A stretch of 64,000 bases of DNA from Kingdonia uniflora. Its lineage: Eukaryota; Streptophyta; Magnoliopsida; Ranunculales; Circaeasteraceae. Below, one piece after another: positions 33,030 through 44,985 of this stretch (its first letter is position 1; each line of letters opens with the position of its first letter). The stretch lies in contig JACGCM010002890.1 of NCBI GenBank assembly GCA_014058105.1, positions 1,736,001 to 1,800,000 on the forward strand. The letters run 5' to 3'. The notes beneath the pieces are model-generated. The model ran no database searches. It saw only the letters and a program-made list of their open reading frames with translations, and had not been told where the DNA came from. The translations under genes and the position numbers were made by a program.

Positions 33030-33245
33030 GATACTGGTGGAGCTTACTTACCAGGGTGTATCCTGTGTTGAGGTGGAAGAAACCAGCAAAGATTATTTAT
33101 GGTTCTACTAATTTTACTACGTCATTTGGGTAGAGGCGGATAGTGATGATAGTCTCTGTCGTATGGCAGAGAGTATCGTGGAGGACGAAGACAATGCGGC
33201 TACTGTGGGTCAAAAATATTCTTGCGAGTGTGGTTGTGTATAAGT
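33030..33245 (+). pseudogene. aORF1 of Tat-3, decayed
   Basis: Reads VELTYQGVSCVEVEETSKDY, a stop, FYYVIWVEADSDDSLCRMAE, VEDEDNAATVGQ and CECGCV before TAA. It aligns with Tat-2 aORF1 (TYHGMTYEEAVEV, FYYLVVEV). Acidic, with no recognised domain. No clear start codon remains. Confidence 0.5.
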
Positions 33246-33634
33246 TAAAATGCTTTTTTTGTAATCTTCACTCTTTTAATATAAAATTCATCTTATTTCT
33301 CTATCTTCAGTAGTTTAACTCTTGTCTTTGTGATATGATCAAACTTTCTAATTGGTATGAGTTATCTTTGTCTTTGTAAGTACATGAAAATATGTTTCCT
33401 TCATGACAATATGTAGCTTGAAAACAATACTTGATATATGGGTAATTTATTCGAACTTGGCTTGCTATATTGAATAATCGTGCTATGTGAGTTGCCTATT
33501 CTTCCTCCGCATTCTTAGGAGCCTATGTATGGAAAATATTTGTTGACATTCACGGATAATATTGTATCCTTGTAATTATGCATTGGGATTTGCATGCAAT
33601 ATATATTGTTTCTAAAAATATGTTTTCCTTCTCC

Positions 33635-33641
33635 TATATAA
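33635..33641 (+). promoter_or_regulatory. TATA box upstream of Tat-3 aORF2
   Basis: CCTATATAAGG, 76-82 nt before the aORF2 ATG at 33717. The equivalent boxes in Tat-4 and Tat-5 lie 74-81 and 48-55 nt upstream. Confidence 0.45.
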
Positions 33642-33716
33642 GGAACCTAGCCTTTGGGTATTTTTCATTATTTTCTCTCTATGTGAATCTTCCATTTCTT
33701 TACAGTTGCAACTGTC

Positions 33717-34070
33717 ATGGTGAGGACACGTTTCCAACATCGACGTCATGCAATGGAGGGGGGACTAGCCATCAAAGTGGCTGAACTATGTGAGCATTAA
33801 TTTCAGCTACTGTTATATGACGCAGTGTTACATGAGTGACCGTTACAATTGGATGGTCTTAACATGAAGGCAAAGTGTGTGGGGTTGGACCGTTACTTCT
33901 GATGCGATGTCTTCCAAAGTCTAATCCTTGATATGGGAGCTCGAGAAAGTGCTGCAAGGGAAATCGCGCTGGACAAGCTTGCAGAAGAGGATGAGAGAGC
34001 AGCCGATGGGTAAATAGTCCCTTGTGGTGAACCTAATCATCCTGGTTGCTTTAAATGCAACTATATCTGA
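33717..34070 (+). pseudogene. aORF2 of Tat-3: small Cys/His-tail protein
   Basis: MVRTRFQHRRHAMEGGLAIK and VAELCEH, then stops, CDVFQSLIL, and after one frame-consistent stretch AREIALDKLAEEDERAADG, a stop, and PCGEPNHPGCFKCNYI at 34070. The tail is C-x4-H-x2-C-x2-C, as in Tat-2 and Tat-5. Four stops within an otherwise colinear 118-codon frame show point decay rather than shuffling. It precedes aORF3 in the same direction. Confidence 0.75.
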
Positions 34071-34876
34071 ATGTAGTTGTTTGCCTTCCAAAGTTAATTT
34101 TTTGTCAGCTCGATTTGAGTTAATAAAAGAATTTTCTATAATCATTGGTACTCTATAGGTCATAACTCTGCTTTGTTTCTTTTTGTGAAATCAAACTTCT
34201 CTTTTATGAACGAACGTCTCGAACTGGGTGATATAAACTTGATTTCATGTTGTCTTCTGTGCCTTATATATATGTAGTTTCATGCTTAAATGTTACAGCT
34301 GTTATCCAAAATATCCGTTTCGTATATTTTGAAATTCAAAACTTTTCTCATCAAAATGCTTAATAAATGAGGTCCATAGGGAGATGGTGCTGGAGTACGA
34401 ACTTGAGAGAGAAAGAGAGGTGAATAGGTGTACAAAATTTGTGGTATTTGGTTGCCTTGGGAAAGAAGAAATGTTAATATTATTTTAATTGTTTATTTAG
34501 AAAGAGGTAATGATGTCATGGTGCATTTTCCTAAGAGAGGCGATGGTAATGAGTGGCAGAGGGGAAATGACGTCTCCTTTTAAAAATCAAGGGAAACTGA
34601 TACGTGTATTAATAATTCATTATTTCCCCCGTGGGCAAGTATTTAGTCTCGTCTTTCACTCCCCAGAGATCATTTTTTTTATTTTAGAGAGATAAATTGT
34701 TGTTGAGAAATCAAACTCTAGAGAGAGAAAACTTTAAAATTCTGTGAAACAACCCATCTCTAAGAATTCAGGGAAAATTTTTCACTGTGGTTTGCTTATA
34801 TGTGAATATCATCAACACAAGAGTCGTCCTCCCAAGCCTTATGTGAAGATTAAGGACTGTGGCTCTTCCATTTTAG

Positions 34877-35264
34877 GTTGGTACTTTTATTTGTAAATAT
34901 TCGTTTAGTTTTGGTTTGGGGTATGCAATTCTGTTTGTTTGAATGTTTGTTTATTCTGTAATTTGTTTATTATAATTTTGGGAGTATTGGGTAATTGCAA
35001 ATTTGTAGAAGTTCCCCTTAAAATTTGACCATAAATGATGTAATTTCCTTTATAATGGCAATTTAAGTTATTTAGATTTGAAATAGAAATGTGTGTGATG
35101 CGAACTAGGATTGTATTTGCTCAGAGTAGTGACTTGGATAGTTTTAGAATTATAGGAGTTCTGAGTCATTGGTGATAGTATCGAATTGAGCGAGAAAACC
35201 CAATTGAAGAGAAGGATTAAAAGACATATAGGTTTTAACACTTGATTATTGTTTTTCTTTATAG
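34877..35264 (+). other. Possible first intron in Tat-3 aORF3
   Basis: The acceptor TTTTTCTTTATAG ending at 35264 is strong and opens the acidic exon. The donor is uncertain (GTTGGT at 34877). It would correspond to the 240-280 nt first intron of Tat-1, Tat-2 and Tat-5. Confidence 0.4.
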
Positions 35265-36125
35265 GTCGAACATGCGTATTAAGAACTTAGTTCCTAGAAG
35301 TAAGTTTTTAGTCGAATCAAACTATGAAGAGATGCCCACGTATGGATAAGAGGGCGAGTTTGACACAACAGAGGAGGAGGTTGTAGATAGTCTGGAAGGA
35401 CTGGGCGAGGCCGCACATATAGAAGTCGTGCCTTTAAAGGTTGAACTAGAAGTTTTAGAGGTTAATATCGGGGGTAGCATGTCTAATGATACAGACATGT
35501 GTATATACCAAAAGGGGTAGATATTGGGAAGGAATTCCTTAGATCTAAATAGAGGTTAAAAGGGGAATCGGGAGAGTATGTTGTAGAAGAGGGCTTATTT
35601 TTTTAGAATTCACCCCAACAACTGAGTCGAAAGTATGTTATGAAGTTCCTGATCTCGAACAGGTTAGGAGGGATAGGAAATTACTAGAAGATGCTACTTT
35701 AGAGTATTACACAAGACCATTGTTGTTTGGTCCACAAGATGGATTTTTATTCTATACCAACCAGCTCGTGTATGGTCTAAAAATCCCTTTATCAAACTTT
35801 CAAAAGGGAGTTATGAATTTGTGAAGGTACTGCCCAACGCAGCTAAATAGCAATGTGTATGAAATGGTGAAGATGTGTGAAGCCATGAACGAGAGGTGGA
35901 GGGAAAATGGGGCTGAGAGAAAATTTGTGGCTTCAGACATCCTAAAATATTATAAAATAAAATACCTGAAATCCAGTTGTTATATGTATAGTGATTCTTC
36001 AAGGCTATTATTTCTTTATTATGTTTGTTGGCCTTAGAATGATCATCTGATACGGGTTAGAGGGAACTGTATGTAGGTTCTAGATGAACCAGTACTCGGT
36101 CTAGAATTTAAGTATTTCAATCCAA

Positions 36126-36217
36126 GTAAGTGTTTATCACTGACCTTGATAAATAAAGGTCTTTGTATGTTCGTATTCCTTATCTTTTCTTTTGTTCCTT
36201 GTTGTTTCTTCTTATAG
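36126..36217 (+). other. Putative intron in Tat-3 aORF3 (92 nt)
   Basis: Donor CCAA/GTAAGTGT at 36126 and acceptor TTTCTTCTTATAG at 36217, before codons GPQVIATPED. Same position and near-same length as in Tat-1 (86), Tat-5 (93) and Tat-4 (83). Confidence 0.75.
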
Positions 36218-36822
36218 GTCCACAAGTAATTGCTACTCCCGAGGATACGAGCCTCTTTGATCGTGTTGGTCGAGAAAAGAATGAGCTGAAAGAAGTTCTT
36301 GTCGATCTGAAGATCCAGAGGGACAAGATGGCCAATTTTGAGAATTCCAAAATTTAACGGGCTAACAAGAGGCAAGCTTTGGCTGGTCAAGATGAGACCT
36401 CAAACAAAAAGAGTTCATCTTCTACCACTGGAGGTGGTCCTGAGCTATCGTTTTCTACTAGTTTAGCGGATATTCTACCTCCTAATATTTTGGGTGTGAC
36501 TAGGAAGCTTCGTCAGCTCAAAAAGGCTAGTTAGGTGCTTCCTCTAAATAAAAAGGTGGTTGAACCGGCCAGTGATGGTTTGATTGTGCCCGCTCTTGGA
36601 TCTGTTAAGGCTGTAATTCCTAAAAAAGAGAAGATTAAGAAATGTAAGGCTAGTGGCACCAAGGTGGATGATGAGGACAGATCTGGAGAAGCTCGAGGAA
36701 ATCTTCTAAGAGAAGATCGTGTAGGTATATCTGTCCGTTGATGTCTGTTTTCTTTCTTTTATATTATTATTATGAGTACGTATTCTTAATTATCTAGTTC
36801 TGGCAGCAGAGGATGTTAGTCA

Positions 36823-37414
36823 TGTAGTAGCCTACTCGTGGCCTTCGAGAAAATACTAGATACTTGAAGCCTTCTGAGTAGCTCGAAGCCTACCGTACTT
36901 ACAAATCTATTTGAGCCATAGCAAACCTACCTTCGAGTCCACCAAAGCTTTGACCACTGCTTCAATTCAGCTCAGCTTCAGGTCGAAGGCTAATGACTTT
37001 GGCAAAACCGACTCTAGTACAAGATAGCTATAAAGATGAATACACTTGCTATTTGACTTTCTATAGTGATATCACCTCTCCTGTTGCCTATAAATAGGAG
37101 ATGAGAGTTATCATAGAGAGGTTAAGATCCCCTCCCCCAAACATCCCTGAGAAGCTTTGACAACCTTTGAGCATATTCTGAAAGCTTACAAACTCAGCCT
37201 ACTTGAGTCCTTTACTTGTAATTTCATCCATTTATACAATCTCATCGTAAAATCCTCACTAGAGGTCGTCGAGGAATCCAATTCTAGGAATCCACGCAAG
37301 TTTTCCTACTATAATCTTTATATTTTTATTAAATACACTTGCCAGAACCCTAGTTGAGTATTAATCATGTAGTGTACGAGTATAATCTCCCCTTTATGAG
37401 ATTAGGCCCCTACA
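36823..37414 (+). repeat. 5' LTR of Tat-4
   Basis: TGTAGTAGCCTACTCGTGG to ATTAGGCCCCTACA, 592 bp, with TATA box GCCTATAAATAGG at about 37087. A decayed PBS follows (TAGCGTCGTCTGTG at 37417). Confidence 0.92.
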
Positions 37415-37477
37415 TTTAGCGTCGTCTGTGCTATTGCCCACACTTTCCAATACTTTACCAAACCAAACACTTGTCCA

Positions 37478-38330
37478 ATGACTCCTAACCTTAGTTAAAC
37501 CTTCGCTATAGTAGGAGTCCCGGCAAGCGACATAACAAGATAACTCGCCTTGATGCACGAGCAATTCGCCCTGACCAAAGTTAGACATACAAACAAGATT
37601 CGACACGAGCGCAAAGCTAGGTGAAAGGAACTAAAAAATGAGCAATAAAAACGTGTCGAGGAAACAGAGAGACAGAACCATGGCTTCGAAGAGCTTCGCA
37701 ACTCTATGCGTGGTCTATAGAAAGTATAACCACAAGATGCCCCTGTTCAGTCTAGAGGCCCCAACCCTTCATGAATCTCTGCTCGTGCATGCTTAGGTTC
37801 AAACCTTCGATCAGAGGTACCCCCAATTCACCTTAAGGCCGATAGTATTAACCATCATATACCTGAAGGATCTCTACACTTAAGAGTTCCAGCTTCTAAA
37901 GATTCGAGTGAATCTACCCTGCAAACATCCAGACCTCCAACTCGGCGACCAGTCCGAGAACATCTAAGTGAGCAAAGTGCGAAACATACCCCCATAACGA
38001 AAACACTTTGAACCTTAACGAATCAATCTCCCCCTCAACCAGCTTACGTAACACAACATGAGCTCAACCAACAAATCAAAGCCACCATCTGAATTAGCTT
38101 GAACCCAACTCCTAACTTTTGAAGCAGACTTAACAACCAAATTTGCAAGGAACTTTGAACCATTGAGGTCCTATTAAATTTCCATATCCAAAAAATTCAC
38201 AAATACAAACCCACAATCCCATATCTCTAGAACTCATTACGCCTCCATTCTTCAGCTGATCATAACCATTACCAAATGTTCCCTTCTAGCCTAACGGATA
38301 GTCCACTCAAGTGGTATCATAACCTCCCCA
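37478..38330 (+). pseudogene. Tat-4 gag remnant
   Basis: ATG 37478 opens MTPNLS then stops. Downstream are charged fragments (MHEQFALTKVRHTNKIRHER) and near 38280 FPSSLTDSPLKWYHNLPNG, the capsid motif seen in Tat-5 as SLLDDPLHWFHSLPEG. The sequence then jumps within a few codons into the end of RNase H, so about half of gag, protease and RT are missing. Inactive. Confidence 0.65.
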
Positions 38331-39830
38331 ATGGACATCCCCAAGTTGGCAGTTTTAACCGATTCACAGCTGGTCGAAATACACTACATAGGAAAGAATC
38401 AAGTAAATGCTCGAATGACAAAATATGCTGAACTCGTCCGTCAATGCATGGATCACTTCCCAGAGCACTCCATGATCATGCATTATCCACGAGGTAATAA
38501 TAGATACGTTGATATTATTGCATACATAACAACCATATTAGGCTAATCTGAACCCAAAAAGCTCGACATCGAGGTACTCGAATGCCCAAGTATAGACAAA
38601 ATGGAAATTAATACCATCAATACTAGAAGCGAGAGTATCGACTATAAAGATTGGCAGACCCTTTTCTTGGCTTATTTTAACCAAAGTATCCTACCCACTG
38701 ACCCGAAGGAAAAGCAATTCTTGTTGGAAAACTATCGAAGGTACTTAATACTTAAAGACGAACTACACCGAAGGACACCAAATAGGGTATACCTTAAATG
38801 TATATCCTAGAAAGAAGCCGACACCATCATTCAAGAGTTACATGAAGGTAACTGTAGCTCACATACTACAGGACGATATATGGCGTTGTACATAATTACA
38901 CAAGGTCCATTCTGGCCGATTATGAAAAAACAAGCTAAAAACTACGCGAAGTACTGTGATAAATGCTAGAGATATAGGCATGATATTAAGTACCCTTTAC
39001 AAGATCTTCATTGTAGCCAAGTCTCCTGGCCATTCAAAAGATGGGCCATCGATCTAATTGGCCCCTTCCCCAAAGGTTCGGGTAAGAGTAAACACGTTCT
39101 AATAGCCACAGATTATTTCACAAAGTGGGTTGATGCAGTACCATTATGTAAAACAAGAGAGAAAGAAGTAGTTATGCTTTGGTGGGAAAACATAATTACA
39201 CAATTTGGCTTCCCTCACATGACCCGATGTGACAACGATCCAAAGTTAATTTAAAACAAAGTCAAAAAATTCTTAAAGAAGTGCAACATCATTCTATCTC
39301 CCTCCATGCCTTACTACCTATAAGGCATTCTCCAGGTCAAAGCTATCAGCAAAACCATAGTCTGTGGCCTTAAGAAGCATGTCGACGATAAGAAGGGGCA
39401 ATGGGTACAAAAACTATAGTACGTCCTATGGGCCTATCGCACCATACCAAGAAAAGTAATGGGCTATAGTCCTTTTCTCCTTGTATAAGGAACCAAAGCA
39501 GTTCTACCAACTAAATTTGAAGTTCCCACAAGAGACCCGGGATTCCCAGATGAAGAAAGTGAGTTTTAACTTGGTCGTAACATGCTTTGGATCAACGAGA
39601 CATGGGGCAGAGCCTTGGCTAACCTTGGTCGGTACCATAACTCACTGATGAAGTCATATAACAAAAGCGTTCATCCCAGATCTTTTTGTAATCGGAGGCT
39701 TGGTCCTTCGATGAGTCAACCCGTCCCCTAAACCCCGAAATGCTGTAAAACTTGCCAAAGACAAAGAACCTCTGTCAAACCCTTAGAACATAATGCAGTT
39801 AGTTCGCTACTACAAAAAAGAAGCGTAGAT
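38331..39830 (+). pseudogene. Tat-4 pol: end of second RNase H and integrase
   Basis: AVLTDSQLVEIHYIGKNQVN and PRGNNRYVDIIAY are the last catalytic segments of the Tat-type second RNase H. Integrase follows: LHEGNCSSHTTGRYMAL, FWPIMKKQAKNYAKYCDKC, RWAIDLIGPFPKGSGKSKHV (first Asp), TRCDNDPKLI (second Asp), and a broken third region (AISKTIVCGLKKHV, with the Glu-bearing motif lost). Later pieces ANLGRYHNSLMKSYNKS match Tat-5. Numerous stops. The last segment shows no NPWNTRRLK end. Confidence 0.82.
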
Positions 39831-39899
39831 ACTTTCCATGGTTCAAACCACAAAATTTTGTATTAATAAAGATCATTTTTGAGCCATTTTCACTCTGCA

Positions 39900-40960
39900 T
39901 GGTTCATATATGATACTCAATCCTCATAAATTTTTTGATTTGGGCAAACCTAAGTATCATGTCAATCTTTTGACCCGACTGATACTTGGGGGTGACCTCA
40001 ATTTTTTTTAAAGTTCCTTGATTTGGGCAAACCCAATTGGCATGAATAATCGAAAGATTAAGCACTTGGGGGTGACCTTGGAGCCGATCACGGTTGGTTT
40101 TGTTTAAGTTCAAACCCACGGTTGAAATACCTGTGGGCAACCTCAAAGCCTCACAAACTCTTTAATTTGGTCAAACCTAAGTATCATGTCAAACCTTCGA
40201 CCTGATTGATACTTTGGGCCGACCTCAAAGTTCTTAATTTTTTTTTATTTAGGCAAACCCAAGTAGCATAAAAAATTGGAAGATTAAATACTTAAGGGCG
40301 ATCTCGGAGTAGACCACGTTTGGCTTTGTTTAGGCTCGGGGCGGCCTTGAAGCCTCATGAACTTCCTGATTTGGGAAAACCTAAGTATTATGTCAAAACT
40401 TTAACCCGACTGCTATTTGGGGGCGACCTCAAAGTTCCTTGATTTGGGCATACTCAAGTTTCATGAGTAATCAAAAGATTAAGCACTTGGGGGGTGACCT
40501 CAGAGCCGACCATATTTGGTTTCATTTAGGTTCAAACCCGTGAATAGAAATTCCCAGGGGTGACCTCAAAGCATCATAAACTTTATGATTTGGGCAAACC
40601 TAAGTATCATGTTGAACCTTTGACCCAACTCATACCTGGGGGCGACCTTAAAGTTCCTTGATTTGGGAAAACCCAAGTGGCATGAATAAACGAAAGATTA
40701 AACACTTGGGAGTGACCTCAGAGCTAACCACGAAGCCTTATGTACTTTTTGATTTGGGTAAACCTAAGTATCACGTCAAACCATCGACCCAACTAATACT
40801 TGGGGGCGACCTCGAAGTTTTTCAAAGTTCCTTGATTTGGACGACCTTAAGTGGCATAAATAATCAACAGATTAAATACTTGGGAATGACCTCAGTACCG
40901 ACCGCGATTGGCCTCATTTTGGCTAATCTCATGCATTCGAATACTTGGGGGGGACCTTGA
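39900..40960. repeat. Tandem array, 160-226 bp units, Tat-4 pol-aORF spacer
   Basis: TTTGGGCAAACCTAAGTATC-type words recur near 39937, 40163, 40370, 40588 and 40750, each followed by ACTTGGGGGCGACCTC-type words and a second half starting TCCTTGATTTGGGCA. The units are composite and uneven. Same location in the element as the arrays of Tat-1 and Tat-5, but unrelated sequence. Confidence 0.88.
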
Positions 40961-41159
40961 AACAAATTAACAGTTATGATCGAGATAAAATTTTATTCTA
41001 GCAGATACATATTTATACATATAAAACTCAAGCAAATACCAATTATAGAATGAAAAGTAATTTTGCATACCAAAACAAGAAAGTACCATTAGTTACAAAG
41101 ACAAAGACAAGAAAGTAACATCAGTTACAAATTCCAAACCTGCCAATTATTTAACGAGG

Positions 41160-41680
41160 GGATTGTTATGATCTACTTAATTGGGCTCGGTGTCATTGGT
41201 ACTTTGGCCCAAACTAGCATTGGGAGCAGTAACCTGGTACTCAACGGTTGGATCCACAACCAAAGGACTCTGCACTATCTCTGGAGTGTGGCTTGCATCT
41301 TCTACACCGTTACTCGCAACAGGGTCAGGGCAAATCGCTCGAAGGTTTAAAGATCATAGCTAAGTTCATTGATGAATTGCTTAAGTGACGCTGTCATAGG
41401 GTACTCTTGATCAAAGTCAACCTGAAACCTCGCATGATTGTCCTTCAGCTTCGAGCTACATCATCTTCTCCGCATGGCACTCGACCATGGACAACTTCTC
41501 ATTCGAAGCATCACCTCAAACCTACAAGATTTCTAGCTCCAGCTCAGACATGCAAGTAAACAAACTGGATGATCCCCTTCAACTAATCCTCAGCCTCGTT
41601 CGCCTCTTTTACCGTTCAGCTAGATACCTTTTGGGTTTTATTAAAACACATTCCCGAAGCTGAGACCGGACAAAGAAAAC
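41160..41680 (-). pseudogene. aORF3 of Tat-4, 3' end
   Basis: Minus strand after the Tat-5 insertion. Coiled-coil fragments come first, then ARFQVDFDQEYPMTASLKQF, then in another frame a Ser/Thr/Pro-rich tail (SNGVEDASHTPEIVQSPL, then ASLGQSTNDTEPN) to a stop at about 41163. The N-terminal part is at 56156-58296. The tail has no counterpart of the basic RKSSRIKKK end of Tat-5. Confidence 0.5.
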
Positions 41681-42279
41681 TGTAGAGACTTATCCCTCGA
41701 GCTATGGACACTCGACCTCATCTATACTTCGAGCTCCAGGGACTCGATTTTATCCAGTAGCAGACTCACGCATAAACAAGCACGTTACAAACACGTTAAC
41801 AATTACACATCAACCACGGACTCAAGAAAAACGTGGATCATCCACAACAGATGTAAACAGAACAGGTTAGCATACTCTTGCCTCCCACGGTCTAGCAGTT
41901 ACACACTCAACTGTCCATGACTCACACTTTCAGGAGAACGTGTTCAAGCACGATGTCAAGCTGAGAGCAGGGTCTATAAAAGGGCAGAGCTCCTAAGGAA
42001 ACAGGACGGTCGACAGACAAATCTTTACATACAATTATCTTATCTCTAGCTATATTTTCTTAGATTAACTCTTGTAATCAGATTCTCTCAATCTCTCAAG
42101 CAATAATACTACTTTCACAAAATCCTACACTCGAGGTCGTAGTTTTTACCTATTCACAGGTTTTCCATGCTAAATCCCCTGTGTTAAGTGTTATCTCTTA
42201 TTTAATTCTTGTCATAGTAGTTCTTGGTGTAAGGATCGATTTCAAGCTAGTTCGAGCTTTACGAAATTTGGTCCCTAAA
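41681..42279 (+). repeat. 5' LTR of Tat-5
   Basis: TGTAGAGACTTATCCCTCGA to TTTGGTCCCTAAA, TATA box TATAAAAG at 41975-41982. The terminal CA of the family is AA here. Confidence 0.94.
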
Positions 42280-42281
42280 TT

Positions 42282-42299
42282 TGGCGCCGACTGTGGGAA
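42282..42299 (+). other. Primer binding site of Tat-5
   Basis: TGGCGCCGACTGTGGGAA, two bases after the LTR. The first 8 bases fit tRNA-Asp. Confidence 0.88.
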
Positions 42300-42363
42300 C
42301 GCACAGTTTTTCCACGTACTTAAGGGTCACGATTGATACTCATCAGTCAAGCAGTATTCAATT

Positions 42364-43727
42364 ATGGTTCAAACACATCAATATTCGAGAGCTCAGCCTA
42401 AAAGTTTGAGGGAACCTGATCGGGTTGAGCTTCGGGCGAGCTTAATTGCCGAAGCCGAGAAACAGAGTCAGCTCGAGTGCCAGCTATTGGAAGATTGAGA
42501 ACTCCGTGAGAAGGAGTCAGAACGAGAGCGTCAAGCACGAGCTCTGGAGTTAAGGAAACAAGAAACTCAGATGTTAACTTTTCAAATAGCTTTGAAAGCA
42601 TTACAGAGCAACCAACCACCACCAGCCCTGAGAGAGCGCGAAACAATACCAACAATCTCAAGGGTTTCCGTTCACGAGAGATTAGGGCCACATGAGGTAC
42701 ATAGTACAGACATTTCCAGGATTCATTGTGAGGATCCACAAGTACCGATAGTCTCAATTCATTTGGGATAAGAGGTACAAACAGACATCAGTAGAGATCG
42801 CAAGCCTTCCAAGCATCCCGAGGAAGTCTTGCGACCTCCTTACCGATCCTCCCTTCCTAAACATTTGAGCAAGGAAATAGGTGACCACGTTCCCAGACTC
42901 ATGCGCCAAGCGATTCTGGCAGTTCTGACAGTTCTAGTAGTTCTAGCAGTTCCTATCCCTTAGCATTATATTTCTCAGGAGCTCATGGACCAGTGTATCC
43001 GGGAGATCATCGAAGAAACGACTTTAGATATCTGAAGGATGACTCGCATAAATTACAAGGTAGTCCAATTGCTAAAGAATTATTTGATATGAATGTTCCA
43101 ACAAGTTTTCATACACTCAAGATTATTAAATACAAAGGAACCGATCCTGGCCAGCACGTTTAACAATTCCGCGACTCATTGGGTTTGTATTCTAATCTGA
43201 ATCACATCCTTTGCCGGCTCTTCGCTACCAGTCTCCTGGACGATCCTCTCCATTGGTTCCATTCTTTACCAGAAGGTTTGATTCATACCTTTGAGCAGTT
43301 ACAGAAAATCTTCGTCAAGGCTTATGCCCACAACAAAGACAAAAAAGAGAACTTATATTCTCTTATAAATCTCAAACAAGCACAAGGGGAGAAGCTCGAG
43401 GAGTTCCCCAAGAAGTTTCTTGAACTGGCTCGGAAGGTCGAAAATGTAGATCAGAAGATAGCCATGTCTGCATTCACAAATATTTTGCAGTTCAATTGCA
43501 AAGCTAAAGAGTATCTCTTCCTGAAGAAGCCGAAGACTCTTGAAGATATGATCGAGAAAGTCAACAATTACATCGATCTAGAGTGGATGATCCCCGAACC
43601 GAATAAACCTGTAAAGGCAGTCCACAACACCAAGGTTCCTTCTACAGATTCTAACAACAACCGCAGCTCGGGCGATCAAGGCAATCCTAAACGAGCAAAG
43701 ACAGAACCAGAAAGAGACAACAATTAG
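42364..43727 (+). pseudogene. Tat-5 gag
   Basis: ATG 42364 (MVQTHQYSRAQPKSLREP). A charged coiled-coil N-terminus (EKQSQLECQLLED, a stop, ELREKESERERQARALELRK) is followed by a frame change. The capsid domain then opens at 43179: LLDDPLHWFHSLPEGLIHTF, FVKAYAHNKDKKENLYSL, KQAQGEKLEEFPKKFLELA and KPKTLEDMIEKVNNYIDLE. It ends in a basic, Asn-rich linker (PKRAKTEPERDNN). It would form the particle shell in the cytoplasm. At least three stops or shifts. Confidence 0.85.
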
Positions 43728-43763
43728 AGGTCGCAGAAACCATCCAGAACAGTCATACCAAAG

Positions 43764-44399
43764 TTGAATGCCAAGCTTTCAGTGATCTATCCTATTCTCC
43801 AGAAGGATAAATGTTTCCGTCCAACCCGACATCTTGATCCAATAGCAGGCCGACCTTATTGCGAATATCACAAGATTAAGCACCACAACAGCGATAATTG
43901 CTATGGTTTGAAAAACCTCCTGGATATCATTTTTAAGGAAGGAAAAATGCTCGAATACATCATCGATCAACCCAGCTATAAAGATGGAAGCTATCTGAAA
44001 CAAGATGACGTGACTCAAGCAACATAATTAGCAGAGGAGAAGCATCTATATCATCTCTACTGCAGTAATATGATCGAGATCAATCAGGTTTCGAATTCCA
44101 ACAGAGTCAAGCGGAGGAAGTTGGGCGAGTGCTGTGACCTTGTAGTCCAGGACAAGGGAGCCAAGCTCCTCCCAGAGTCAAGCAGTCGTCGAAAGGGAAT
44201 CTCCTTCGAAGACTGCGATACAGAACATGTGAAGTATCCTCATCATGACGCACTAGTAATTATGCTAAAAACGAGGAACTTCATAATACATACCATGATG
44301 GTGGACACAGGAAGTTGGGTTGAGATCCTTTTCCAGAGCACGATTGACCAGGTGGGGCTCTCAGATCAGGTCGTTCAAAGCAAGACAGACAGACATTAA
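43764..44399 (+). pseudogene. Tat-5 nucleocapsid knuckle and protease
   Basis: First segment: KDKCFRPTRHLDPIAG, then the Tat-type knuckle CEYHKIKHHNSDNCYGLKNL (C-x2-H version, with the usual Gly before the second His replaced by His). Second segment from 44070: ISFEDCDTEHVKYPHHDALV, then the aspartic protease site MMVDTGSWVEILF (DTG at 44304-44312; consensus VDTGSSVDILF). The two are separated by a stop at 44025 and the protease frame is lost at 44397. Protease would cut the polyprotein. Confidence 0.82.
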
Positions 44400-44985
44400 T
44401 GGGTTTAATGGGTCCAATGAAGTACGAGTTGGGAAGATCACTCTCCCGATTACAGCTGGGCCTACCACTATCGACATTATTTTTTACGTCATCAACTCCA
44501 AATCAAGGTATTTGGGGATACTAAGACGCTGTTGGCTGCACAATATGGAGGCCATCCCGTCCACGTTCTACCAAATACTCTGTTTCAAGCATAACAATAG
44601 TATTTATGAAATCAAAGGAAGTCAGAAACTCTCTCGATCTTGCGAGAATAGAGTCTCACCAGTTCTCGACCATTCAGAACAGATTGTTGCATAGCAATCA
44701 CAGAAGGCTGATCACCTCGATGGTTAGTCTTCTCCAGCCGAGCCTGTGGAATATGTCTAGATCGATTTAGTTAACCGAGGTACTTATATTGGTAAGAAAT
44801 TATTTCAAACAGGGAAAGAAGCTCTTATTTCTTTCCTCCAATCCAACAAAGACATTTTTGCATGGAACTTCCAAGAAATGCCAGGCGTAGACCCCTCAAA
44901 ATCTTACCACATTTTAAATATCCGCGAAGGTACCACAGCAGTTAAGCAGAAGCAATGTAGATTATCTCCAAGGCTTTGAGACGAG

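Larger units (their letters stand above)
34360..36822 (+). pseudogene. aORF3 of Tat-3, 5' part
   Basis: After a decayed first exon ending KSRPPKPYVKIKDCG come an acidic exon (DTTEEEVVDSLEGLGEAAH), TRPLLFGPQDGFLFYTNQ and the conserved globular block (QLVYGLKIPLSNFQKGVMN, then LNSNVYEMVKMCEAMNERW and FVASDILKYYKIKYL). After the 36126-36217 intron follow SLFDRVGREKNELKEVLVDL, a Lys-rich region (KKEKIKKCK) and the insertion of Tat-4. The tail resumes at 60428. The globular block matches Tat-5 (LPLSNLAKSVMNMI, NFWEVILVCETLKERW). Function unknown. Confidence 0.7.
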
